Assembly (NCBI RefSeq): GCF_012911015.1
Contig: NZ_WVVV01000011.1
Location: 60,932 to 124,931, forward strand
Source of the DNA: Chelativorans sp. ZYF759
GTDB taxonomy: Bacteria > Pseudomonadota > Alphaproteobacteria > Rhizobiales > Rhizobiaceae
Length of the DNA: 64,000 nucleotides
Direction of reading: 5' to 3'
Position 1 is the first letter of the stretch, and every line of letters begins with the position of its first letter. The notes beneath the pieces are model-generated. The model searched no databases, was not told the DNA's origin, and saw nothing but the letters and a program-made list of their open reading frames with translations. The translations under genes and the position numbers were made by a program. This document shows positions 9,056-17,834 of this stretch, piece after piece.

Positions 9056-9928
9056 ATGAAGACCGCAGATCGTGCTGCTTGCGCCGACCCCATCCTCAAC
9101 GAGGATTGGCATGTCGTCGCGGATCTGGCCTCGGTGCCGCCGGGCGCGCGATTTGCCACGAAACTGCTCGGCGTGCCGCTCATCCTCGATCGGGCGCCAG
9201 ATGGGACGCTCGCCATTCACCGTCGCGACGACGGCGCCACGGTCGTCTCGCGCGAGCGCTACGGTTTCGCCTGGGCCTGCCTCGGCGAACCGCGCCGCGA
9301 CATCCTGGACATTCCGGAAGCGTTGGAAACGGATCGCCATCTCGTTACCGGCGGCTCGGTCGGCGTCGCCGTTTCCGGCCTGCGCACGGTCGAGAACTTC
9401 CTCGACATGGGCCATTTCCCCTTCGTGCACACCGGCTGGCTGGGCGAGGAACCGCATACCGAGGTCGAACCCTACATCGTCGAGATCACCGAGGCGGACG
9501 AGGTTCTGGCCACCGAATGCCGGTTCTTCCAGCCTGTCGCCTCGCCCAATGCCAGCGGCGGCATCATGGTCGACTACATCTACAAGGTCGTCCGCCCCTA
9601 TACGGTGCTGCTCTACAAGACCAACCCGCTCGAGACCGACCGCAAGGATGTCATCGTCCTGTTCGTCCAGCCGGTCGACGAGGAGAATTGTGTCGCCCAT
9701 CCCTTCCTTTGCTATCTCAGGACGGGCATGGAAGCGGCCACGGTGCGCTGGTTCATGCAGCTGATCTTCGGGCAGGACAAGCCGATCCTGGAGAACCAGT
9801 ATCCCAAGCGCCTGCCGCTGGATCCGCGCGCCGAGACCCCGATCCGCGCCGATGCCAGCTCCGTCTACTACCGCCGCTGGCTTCGCGACCGGAACGTGAC
9901 CTATGGTGCCATACCCGCCCGGGCATGA
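9056..9928 (+). CDS. Rieske-less non-haem iron oxygenase subunit (NdmC-like), copy 1
   Basis: Probable catalytic subunit of a Rieske-type demethylase, 290 residues. It has the mononuclear-iron site of Rieske oxygenases: NFLDMGHFPFVHTGWLG gives His120 and His125 with the bridging Asp117, and GQDKPILENQ gives Asp241 as probable third ligand. There is no C-x-H...C-x2-H Rieske motif. The flanking scaffold is present (WHVVADL...ATKLLGVPLILDR, then ERYGFAWACLGEP), so only the cluster-binding part is missing. The start at 9056 has GGGGAGG five bases upstream. Same state as NdmC of Pseudomonas putida CBB5, whose electrons come from the Rieske domain of its reductase. Next gene follows after 23 bases. 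Substrate unknown. Confidence 0.88.
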   Translation: MKTADRAACADPILNEDWHVVADLASVPPGARFATKLLGVPLILDRAPDGTLAIHRRDDGATVVSRERYGFAWACLGEPRRDILDIPEALETDRHLVTGGSVGVAVSGLRTVENFLDMGHFPFVHTGWLGEEPHTEVEPYIVEITEADEVLATECRFFQPVASPNASGGIMVDYIYKVVRPYTVLLYKTNPLETDRKDVIVLFVQPVDEENCVAHPFLCYLRTGMEAATVRWFMQLIFGQDKPILENQYPKRLPLDPRAETPIRADASSVYYRRWLRDRNVTYGAIPARA

Positions 9929-9951
9929 ATGAGCCCGAAAGGAGAACTGGA

Positions 9952-10860
9952 ATGTCGAACGCCACGCACTGCTCCGACAGGGTCGCCCTCGATCTGTGGC
10001 ATCCGGTCGCCGTCATCGAGGAAGCCGCGCCGGGCCTGGTCCACGCCACACGCCTCCTTCAGGAGCAGCTACATTACGCGCTGTTTGCGGACGGCACGGC
10101 CGCCGTCTGGCGCGCCGAGCCGGCTTTGCGTATCGGCGATCCGGTCGAGCCCGGCATGCTGCCGCCCGCGCTGCCGGTCAAGCTCGCCTATGGCTATGTC
10201 TGGACCTCGCTCGGCAATCCGCCGGCCGAACTGTTCGCCATCCCCGAATGGGAGGAGGCCGACCGCCGCCGTCTGCATGCCGCCACCATGGGCGTGAAGG
10301 TCTCCGCGCCGCGCGCCATCGAGAATTTCCTCGATATGGGCCATTTTCCTTATGTCCACACCGACATACTGGGCGCCGAGCCGCATACGGAGGTGAAGGA
10401 ATACGACGTCGACATCTCCGTCGAACGCGATGAGATCCTCGCCACGCGTTGCCGCTTCTTCCAGCCCATGGCCTCCACCGCGTCTTCGGGTGGGGCCGAT
10501 GTCGACTACATCTACCGCGTGCCCCATCCCTTCTGCTCGGTGCTCTACAAGTCGAGCCCGGTCGACGAGAACCGGCTCGATGTGATCGCCATCTTCGTCC
10601 AGCCGATCGACGAGGAGAATGTGCGCGCCCACATGATGCTGTGCGTTCTCGACGAGGACAACGAGGACAAGATCATCAAGCGTTTCCAGCAGACGATCTT
10701 CGGGCAGGACAAGCCGATCCTGGAAAACCAGTACCCCAAGCGCCTGCCGCTCGACCCGCGCGCCGAGACGCCCATCCGTGCCGACAAATCCTCCATCGCC
10801 TACCGGCGCTGGCTGCGCGACAAGGGGCTGACCTATGGCGTCATCCCCGCCGCCGCCTGA
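9952..10860 (+). CDS. Rieske-less non-haem iron oxygenase subunit (NdmC-like), copy 2
   Basis: Paralogue of the preceding protein, 302 residues, with an AAGGAG ribosome site. Iron ligands are His131 and His136 (NFLDMGHFPYVHTDILG) and Asp253 (FGQDKPILENQ). Again the Rieske cysteines and histidines are absent while the neighbouring strands remain (LWHPVAVI, then AYGYVWTSLGNP). The C-terminal third is nearly identical to copy 1 (shared KPILENQYPKRLPLDPRAET), while the pocket-forming middle diverges. The two may form a hetero-oligomer or serve two substrates or positions. The next start, at 10880, is 20 bases on. Confidence 0.88.
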   Translation: MSNATHCSDRVALDLWHPVAVIEEAAPGLVHATRLLQEQLHYALFADGTAAVWRAEPALRIGDPVEPGMLPPALPVKLAYGYVWTSLGNPPAELFAIPEWEEADRRRLHAATMGVKVSAPRAIENFLDMGHFPYVHTDILGAEPHTEVKEYDVDISVERDEILATRCRFFQPMASTASSGGADVDYIYRVPHPFCSVLYKSSPVDENRLDVIAIFVQPIDEENVRAHMMLCVLDEDNEDKIIKRFQQTIFGQDKPILENQYPKRLPLDPRAETPIRADKSSIAYRRWLRDKGLTYGVIPAAA

Positions 10861-10879
10861 GCCGCCATCGGAGCACCGC

Positions 10880-12646
10880 ATGTTCGACACCTCTCCCCAC
10901 CGGTGGCACCCGATCGCCGCCTCCAGCGACCTCGTGTCCCGGCACGTCTTCCACGGCCAGCTGCTGGGCCGCGAATTCGCGGTCTGGCGGGCCGATGACG
11001 GCTTCGTCAATGTCTGGGAAAACCGTTGCCTGCACCGGGGCGTGCGGCTCTCCATCGGCATCAATGACGGGCGCGAGCTCAAATGCCAGTATCACGGCTG
11101 GCGCTACGCCAACCGCACCGCGGGCTGCACCTACATCCCCGCCCACCCGGCCGATGCGCCGGCCCGCACCATCACCAACCGCACCTTCGCCGCCGTCGAG
11201 CGTTACGGCATGGTCTGGTCGGCCGAGCAGCCCGAGGGCGAGGTGCCGGCCGTCGCCGGCATGGAAGAGGGCGGGCAGCTGGTGCTGCGGCCGATCCCGC
11301 TCAATGCCTCCGCCGATCGCGTGGTTGAGCATCTGAAGTCCTACGCCTTCGCGCCATCCGCCGCGCTGGATGCGCAACCTGTCGAAATGGCGGTCGAAGG
11401 CGGCGGCGCATTCTCGGTGGCCCTGCTCGCGCGCGCCGATGGCGCCGCGACCCGCGCCGCCTTCTTCGTGCAGCCCGTCGATTCCGGCCGCTCCGTCATC
11501 CGGGGCATGCTCGACGCGCTGCCCGACGGTGCGGACCGCGTTACGGTCCTGCGCCATCACAACCAGCGGCTTACCGAATTGCGCGAGCGGATCGAGCGGG
11601 AGGCCGCAAGGCTCCCCGCGCCGGAGCCGATGCAGCCCGCGATCGTGCCCGTCAGCGCCGAGCTGGCCGAGATGCCGGAACTCACGCCATCCGGCCGCAA
11701 GGCGGCCCTGCGCGTGCAGGTGGCGCGCAAATGGCAGGCGGCCGAGGGCATCGCCGCGCTGGAACTGCGCACCGTTAATGGTGTCCTGCCGACATTCCAG
11801 CCTGGCGCCCATATCGACCTGCATCTGCCCAACGGCCTGGTGCGCCAGTATTCGATCACCAACGGCCCCGGCGAGACCGATCGCTATGTGATCGGCGTCA
11901 AGCGCGAGGCGGCCTCCGGCGGCGGCTCGGCCTGCGTGCATGACACGCTGCGCGTCGGCGACGTGCTGGCCATCTCGGAGCCGCGCAACAATTTCCCGCT
12001 GCGCCGCGATGCGGTGCGCACGCTGTTCATCGCCGGCGGCATCGGCATCACGCCGCTCCTGTCCATGGCGCTTGCGTTGGATCATTCCGCACTGTCCTAC
12101 CGGCTGCACTACTTCGCCCAGGCGGAAAGCCAGATGGCCTTTGCCGACAGGCTGGCCGAACTGAAGGGCAATCTCGTCCCCCATCTGGGCCTGTCGCCCG
12201 AAGCGACGCAGGAGAAACTGCGCGAAACGCTGTCGGGCTACGTGCCGGGCATGCATGTCTATCTCTGCGGCCCGGGACCGATGCTGGAGGCCGCCCGCGC
12301 CATTGCACGCGATTGCGGCTGGCCCGAGAGCGCCGTCCATTTCGAATATTTCAAGAACACCCACGAGATCGACGACAGTTCGAGTTTCGAGGTGGCGCTG
12401 GCGCGCTCCTGCGTGACGCTGCAGGTGCCGGCCGGCCGGACCATCCTCGATGTCATGCGCGAGGCCGGCATCGACATGCCGTCCTCCTGCGAGCAGGGTG
12501 CCTGCGGCACCTGCCTGGCCACCGTCATCGAGGGTGAGCCGGACCATCAGGACGTCTACCTCAACGACGCCGAGAAACGCTCCAACACCAAGATCATGAC
12601 CTGTGTGTCGCGCGCGAAATCGGCGCGGCTTGTCCTGGATCTGTAG
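10880..12646 (+). CDS. Rieske-reductase fusion (NdmD-like): Rieske, vestigial oxygenase, FMN/NAD, plant-type ferredoxin
   Basis: Electron-transfer protein of 588 residues. Residues 1-115 are a Rieske domain: Cys50, His52 (NRCLHRGVRL), Cys69, His72 (KCQYHGW). Residues ~280-490 are a phthalate-dioxygenase-reductase-type module: flavin motif RQYS (322-325), NAD motif GGIGITP (386-392), CGPGPM near 463. Residues ~500-588 are a plant-type [2Fe-2S] ferredoxin: Cys537, Cys542, Cys545 (CEQGACGTC) and Cys575. Residues ~140-250 resemble the oxygenase catalytic domain without its iron ligands (AAFFVQPVDSG matches VLFVQPVDEE of the neighbour). The order matches NdmD. It would pass NAD(P)H electrons via FMN and ferredoxin to its own Rieske centre and on to the Rieske-less oxygenases. 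Confidence 0.92.
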   Translation: MFDTSPHRWHPIAASSDLVSRHVFHGQLLGREFAVWRADDGFVNVWENRCLHRGVRLSIGINDGRELKCQYHGWRYANRTAGCTYIPAHPADAPARTITNRTFAAVERYGMVWSAEQPEGEVPAVAGMEEGGQLVLRPIPLNASADRVVEHLKSYAFAPSAALDAQPVEMAVEGGGAFSVALLARADGAATRAAFFVQPVDSGRSVIRGMLDALPDGADRVTVLRHHNQRLTELRERIEREAARLPAPEPMQPAIVPVSAELAEMPELTPSGRKAALRVQVARKWQAAEGIAALELRTVNGVLPTFQPGAHIDLHLPNGLVRQYSITNGPGETDRYVIGVKREAASGGGSACVHDTLRVGDVLAISEPRNNFPLRRDAVRTLFIAGGIGITPLLSMALALDHSALSYRLHYFAQAESQMAFADRLAELKGNLVPHLGLSPEATQEKLRETLSGYVPGMHVYLCGPGPMLEAARAIARDCGWPESAVHFEYFKNTHEIDDSSSFEVALARSCVTLQVPAGRTILDVMREAGIDMPSSCEQGACGTCLATVIEGEPDHQDVYLNDAEKRSNTKIMTCVSRAKSARLVLDL

Positions 12647-12654
12647 AGGCCGCG

Positions 12655-13302
12655 ATGATCAAGCTCTACGACTACGAACTCTCGGGCAATTGCTACAAGC
12701 TGCGGCTTTTCATGAGCATGCTGGGTCTCGAATACGAGAGCGTGCCGATCGACTTCTATCCCGGCCGCGAGCACAAGTCGGACTGGTTCCTGCGCATCAA
12801 CCCGCTGGGGCAATTGCCGGTGATCGAGGATGAGGGGCTGGTGCTGCGCGATGCGCAGGCGATCCTCGTCTACCTCGCGGCCAGATATGACACCTCGCGC
12901 CAGTGGTATCCGGTCGACGACCCGCGCCGCCTCGGCGAGGTCTCGCAATGGCTGTCCTTCGCCGATGGCATCACCGCGACCGCCTCCGCCGCGCGCCTGC
13001 ATGACGGCCTGTTCTACGATCGCGACATCGAGGCCTGTCGCACGGGTGCGCATCGCCTGTTCCGCATCCTCGACGATCATCTCTGGTTCGGCGAGCAGGA
13101 GGGCTGCGACTGGATCGTTGCGGGCGATCGCCCCACCATCGCCGACATCGCCTGCTTTCCCTATGTCATCCTGTCGGAGGAGGGGGGCATCTCGCGCCAG
13201 GACTACCCCGCCATCCGAAGATGGTGCGATCGCGTGAAGCGGCTACCGGGCTTCATCGTCATGTCCGGCGTTTTTCCGGCTGGACCCGCCAAGGCGGCTT
13301 AG
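12655..13302 (+). CDS. Glutathione S-transferase-like protein (NdmE-like)
   Basis: Cytoplasmic GST-fold protein of 215 residues. The N-terminal thioredoxin-like domain starts MIKLYDYELSGNCYKLRLFM and has the cis-proline region INPLGQLPVIED followed by LRDAQAILVYLA; the all-helical C-terminal domain contains the DRPTIADIACFPYV N-capping motif. It begins 8 bases after the reductase stop, so it belongs to the same transcript. In the caffeine system of P. putida CBB5 a GST-like protein, NdmE, is needed for a functional NdmC-NdmD complex; the matching gene order argues for a structural partner role here. A catalytic role, such as glutathione conjugation of formaldehyde, is the alternative. Confidence 0.87.
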   Translation: MIKLYDYELSGNCYKLRLFMSMLGLEYESVPIDFYPGREHKSDWFLRINPLGQLPVIEDEGLVLRDAQAILVYLAARYDTSRQWYPVDDPRRLGEVSQWLSFADGITATASAARLHDGLFYDRDIEACRTGAHRLFRILDDHLWFGEQEGCDWIVAGDRPTIADIACFPYVILSEEGGISRQDYPAIRRWCDRVKRLPGFIVMSGVFPAGPAKAA

Positions 13303-13344
13303 TCCATACCGGCTTTCAGATCAGCCCATGAGGAGGAGTTCACG

Positions 13345-14472
<1,128 letters not shown>

Positions 14473-14480
14473 CGGTTGCA

Positions 14481-14519
14481 CGCGCGGCCGGCCAGCCGCT
14501 GGGTCGGCCGCGCGGCTTT
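14481..14519 (+). terminator. Rho-independent terminator closing the demethylase operon
   Basis: CGCGCGGCCG and its perfect complement (14505-14514) enclose a 14-base loop, followed by GC and TTTTCTC. It starts 9 bases past the frmA stop and separates this operon from the TRAP genes. Confidence 0.8.
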
Positions 14520-14625
14520 TCTCCTCCGAAGTTTGTATCCCCCGCCAAGCTGCGCTACGCTCGCGGCAGCGGCGTCGGGAGGACGCCGTCCCGTCTTGGA
14601 CGCAACGAGAACTGGAGGAACGATC

Positions 14626-15660
14626 TTGAAGCATCATCTCACGACCGCCATTGCTGGCCTTCTTGCCGCTGGAGCTGTCGCAATCGCGGGCGCCGGGGCA
14701 GCCAATGCCCAGGACACGCAGGAAATCAGATGGGCCACCTCGTCAGTTGACTCCGCCGGCCACCGCGCGCTCGTCAGCCTCTCGCAGGTGCTCAACCGCG
14801 AGATGGACGAAATTTCCATCACCGTCATGCCCACCCCGGGTGCCGCCGCATCGGTGCGCGGCTTCGCGGCCGGCCAGTTCGACGGCTATTACGGCGCCGA
14901 CGTCGCCTTCGTCGAAATCGCCAACGATACGGGTCGTTATGTCGGTTTCGAGCAGGGCGAGAATGAGCTGGTCCAGTCTTTCTGGGCCTATACGCTCGAA
15001 ATGGGCCTCGGCGTGCGCGCGGCCGATGCCGAAGGCATGGATGGCTGGCGCTCTCTGTCGGGACGCCCGGTTTTCACCAGCCCGGCCCCGTGGGACACGC
15101 GTGCCGCGCTCGAGCGCGCCATGAACATACTTGAAGTCGGCCACAATTATGTCGAGCTCGATACCGGCCTTTCGGGCCAGTCGGTCCAGGACGGCACCAT
15201 CGACGCCATGTCGATCTACACCACCGGCGAGACCTCGCCGGCACCCTGGGTGCAGGAAGCACTGCTGACCACCGACATCCACGCCCTCAATCCGAGCGAC
15301 GAGGAAATCCAGATGCTCGAGGCCGAAGGCATCTCCGTGGTGCGCGTGCCGGCTTCGGCCTTCGACGCTGACATCGGCGTCGAGGAAGCGGTGCTCGTGC
15401 CGTTCTATTACGGCTTCCACGTCGGCATGAATGTCGACGAGGACGTCGTCTACAGGATGCTGGAGACCCTCGAGGCCAATATCGACGAGATCGTCCAGTC
15501 CGATCCGGGCCTTTCCCAGCTGCAGGAAGACCTCGTCGGCATGCAGGTGCGTGGCATCGAGTCGGTTGGCGACGCCGCCCCGATCCACCCGGGCCTGGCG
15601 CGCTTCCTGCGCGACCGCGACGCCTGGAACGATGATTGGGACGACCGCGTCGCCGGCTGA
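14626..15660 (+). CDS. TAXI-family TRAP transporter solute-binding protein (TTG start)
   Basis: Periplasmic receptor of 344 residues. The TTG at 14626 is chosen because GGAGG lies 7 bases upstream and the Sec signal (KHHLTTAIAGLLAAGAVAIA, cleavage after ANA) begins there; an in-frame ATG 50 codons upstream would bury the signal and overlap the frmA terminator. The body shows the TAXI pattern: IRWATSSVDSAGHRALVSLS, then TPGAAASVRGFAAGQFDGYY. A 10-bp hairpin follows the stop. TAXI receptors work with fused permeases, and one follows 115 bases on. Ligand unknown; the receptor is only weakly like dicarboxylate-type TAXI proteins. Confidence 0.88.
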   Translation: MKHHLTTAIAGLLAAGAVAIAGAGAANAQDTQEIRWATSSVDSAGHRALVSLSQVLNREMDEISITVMPTPGAAASVRGFAAGQFDGYYGADVAFVEIANDTGRYVGFEQGENELVQSFWAYTLEMGLGVRAADAEGMDGWRSLSGRPVFTSPAPWDTRAALERAMNILEVGHNYVELDTGLSGQSVQDGTIDAMSIYTTGETSPAPWVQEALLTTDIHALNPSDEEIQMLEAEGISVVRVPASAFDADIGVEEAVLVPFYYGFHVGMNVDEDVVYRMLETLEANIDEIVQSDPGLSQLQEDLVGMQVRGIESVGDAAPIHPGLARFLRDRDAWNDDWDDRVAG

Positions 15661-15688
15661 GCCCGCGCCGCGTTCACCGCAACAAGAA

Positions 15689-15713
15689 GCCCCGGCCGCA
15701 TGACGGCCGGGGC
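15689..15713 (+). terminator. 10-bp hairpin after the TAXI binding-protein gene
   Basis: GCCCCGGCCG pairs exactly with CGGCCGGGGC across a 5-base loop, 28 bases past the stop, with no U run. Same placement as after the other binding-protein genes; probably an mRNA 3'-end protector. Confidence 0.6.
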
Positions 15714-15775
15714 GCTTCGCGGGTGACCGAATCCGGTCGCCGCCATTCCGCTCCTCCAGTGGCATCCGGTTCACC

Positions 15776-17779
15776 ATGTCCGAAACCGTCGATATCGAAA
15801 GCGGCCCCCCACAACGCGACACGCCGCTGAAGCAGCGCCTCGGCCTTATCGCGGATATCCTCTTCTACGCCGCGGCGGCAGGCTTCTTCGCCTATCTCTC
15901 GCGCTACTACATGACGGGGGCGGGCGGGCCTTCCCTGCTCGCCGTCACCATGGTCCCGATGACCTTGTGCATCGTCGTCCTCAACGACCTGCGCAACCAG
16001 CGCTTCTATGAGAGGCTCGGCGCGATCGTGCCCTGGTTCATCGCTGCCGCCTATATCGGCTTCAGCATCTACGCGGCCTCCTATCTGCTGCGCGAGTTCG
16101 ACGGCATCCGCATCTACCGGATGGGGATCTGGAACACGCATGATCTGATCGTTGGCGCCGGCATGGCCGCCCTGATCCTGGAATACACGCGAAGACGCTA
16201 TTTCGTGCTCTTCGTCATCAACCTCCTGCTCATGCTCTACACGGTCTACGGCTATCTCGTGCCGGGCATGTTCAACCATCCCGGCATGTCCTGGAATCGC
16301 GTGGCCAGTTCGATCAGCGTCGAGATGTCGACGGGCATCTTCGAGCGCATGCCGCAGCTTGGCCTCACCCTGATCGGTTCCTTCATCCTGGTCCTGGCAG
16401 TCCTGCGCGCCTTCGGCTGCATCGATTCCATCCTGCAGGGCTCCTCGCGCCTTGCCATGCGCTCGCCGACCTTCCTGCCGCAGGCAGCCGTCATCGGCTC
16501 CTTCGGCGTTGCCGCGGTGTCCGGCTCTGGGGCTGCCAATGCGGCGACCACCGGCTCGGCCACCATCCCCGCTCTCATCAAGGCGGGCTTTCCGCGCGTC
16601 ACGGCCGCCGCCGTCGAGACGGCCTCCTCGCTCGGCGGACAGCTCATGCCGCCCTTGATGGGCATCGCCGCCTTCCTGATGGCCGAATATCTGCGCGTGA
16701 GCTATTTCGAGGTCGTGGCACGCGGTTTCGTGCCCGCCTTCATCTATTTCTTCGGCGTCGCCTTCGCGGTCTATCTCCTGGCCTTGCGCCACCATCAGCG
16801 TGCGGTCGTGCTGGACGTCCCCCCGCTGGGCGTCATGGACAAGATCAACATCGGCGCCTACTTCCTCTCCGTCGTCGCCCTCATTTGGCTGATGGGCTTC
16901 GAGCGGCGCCCGGCCATGACCTCGGCCCAGACAGTCTTCGTGTGGCTGCTGGTGGCCCTTTCCGTCGCCTATCTCTGGCGGCTGTGGCGCCGGCGTGCCT
17001 TCAGTATCCGCGAACTGGCGAAACCCTATCTGCGGCTCGTCGAATCCTTCGCCACCATCACCTCGGAACTGGTGATCCTGCTCGCCACGCTGGGCATCCT
17101 GACGGCCAGCTTCACCATCACCGGCGTCCCGACCAAGGTCGGCGTCATCCTGATGGAAGGGGCAGCCATCAACCTCGTCCTCATGGTGCTGGTCGCCTTC
17201 GGCTTCGGCTATCTGGTCGGCATGGGCCTGCCGGTGGCCCCGACCTACATCATCACCGCCGTGGTGATCGCGCCCTTCATGATCCGTGCCGGTTTCGATC
17301 CCTGGGTGGTGCATTTCTTCGCCTTCTTCGTGGCCGTATTCGGCGAACTCTCGCCACCGACATCGGTCGTGGCCGCCGTCACGTCGCGTATTGCCGATGC
17401 GCCCTTCATTCCGACGATGATGCACGCTCTCCTCATCTGCATGCCGCTGATGGTCATGATGGCCGCCGTCTTTATCCGGCCCGACCTGGTCGTCGAGCCC
17501 GGATGGGCCCAGATGCCGGCCTTCGCGCTGGTGCTGATCGGCACGCTGGCATTGAGCTTCGCCGCCCAGGGCAAGTTCGTCTCCAGCCGCAAGATCGATT
17601 ATTCGGCAAGGTGGGGCCTTGCCCTTCTGGCGGCGCTGCTGCTGCTCTATCCCGGCAACGACGTGGTGGCGGTCGGCCTGGCGCTGCTTCTGCTGGGCAT
17701 CATGGGGTATGGCCTCATGCGCATGCGCGGCCGCTATGGAGAGGAGCGCGCCGCGGCTGCTGCGCCGACCTCAGGTTGA
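15776..17779 (+). CDS. TRAP transporter fused permease (4TM-12TM, TAXI type)
   Basis: Inner-membrane sodium- or proton-driven permease of 667 residues, the fusion of DctQ-like and DctM-like parts that pairs with TAXI receptors. The first ~190 residues hold the small-subunit helices; the remainder is DctM-like, with AAVSGSGAANAATTGSATIP near residue 245, SLGGQLMPPLMGIAAFLMAE shortly after, and a second repeat near GLPVAPTYIITAVVIAPFM and GELSPPTSVVAAVTS. Length is normal. It lies between receptor and oxidoreductase genes in one direction and is very probably co-transcribed with both. Confidence 0.93.
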   Translation: MSETVDIESGPPQRDTPLKQRLGLIADILFYAAAAGFFAYLSRYYMTGAGGPSLLAVTMVPMTLCIVVLNDLRNQRFYERLGAIVPWFIAAAYIGFSIYAASYLLREFDGIRIYRMGIWNTHDLIVGAGMAALILEYTRRRYFVLFVINLLLMLYTVYGYLVPGMFNHPGMSWNRVASSISVEMSTGIFERMPQLGLTLIGSFILVLAVLRAFGCIDSILQGSSRLAMRSPTFLPQAAVIGSFGVAAVSGSGAANAATTGSATIPALIKAGFPRVTAAAVETASSLGGQLMPPLMGIAAFLMAEYLRVSYFEVVARGFVPAFIYFFGVAFAVYLLALRHHQRAVVLDVPPLGVMDKINIGAYFLSVVALIWLMGFERRPAMTSAQTVFVWLLVALSVAYLWRLWRRRAFSIRELAKPYLRLVESFATITSELVILLATLGILTASFTITGVPTKVGVILMEGAAINLVLMVLVAFGFGYLVGMGLPVAPTYIITAVVIAPFMIRAGFDPWVVHFFAFFVAVFGELSPPTSVVAAVTSRIADAPFIPTMMHALLICMPLMVMMAAVFIRPDLVVEPGWAQMPAFALVLIGTLALSFAAQGKFVSSRKIDYSARWGLALLAALLLLYPGNDVVAVGLALLLLGIMGYGLMRMRGRYGEERAAAAAPTSG

Positions 17780-17834
17780 CAATCCTTTTTGCCGGGCTTC
17801 TATCTCGCCGCGCAAACCTGAACGGAGAGAGAAG

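Noticed and set aside
9056..10860. Sequencing deletion removing the Rieske motif from the oxygenases
   Set aside because: Two different paralogues lack it at the same place in intact frames, and the reductase supplies a Rieske domain; a shared sequencing error is implausible.
14476..14625. ATG-started TAXI receptor with 50 extra residues
   Set aside because: It would run through the frmA terminator and put a long arginine-rich stretch before the signal peptide; TTG at 14626 has the ribosome site.
15674..17425. Minus-strand open frame of 583 codons opposite the TRAP fused permease
   Set aside because: Composition is H, D, E and R-rich as expected from the complement of hydrophobic codons; the plus strand is a membrane transporter.
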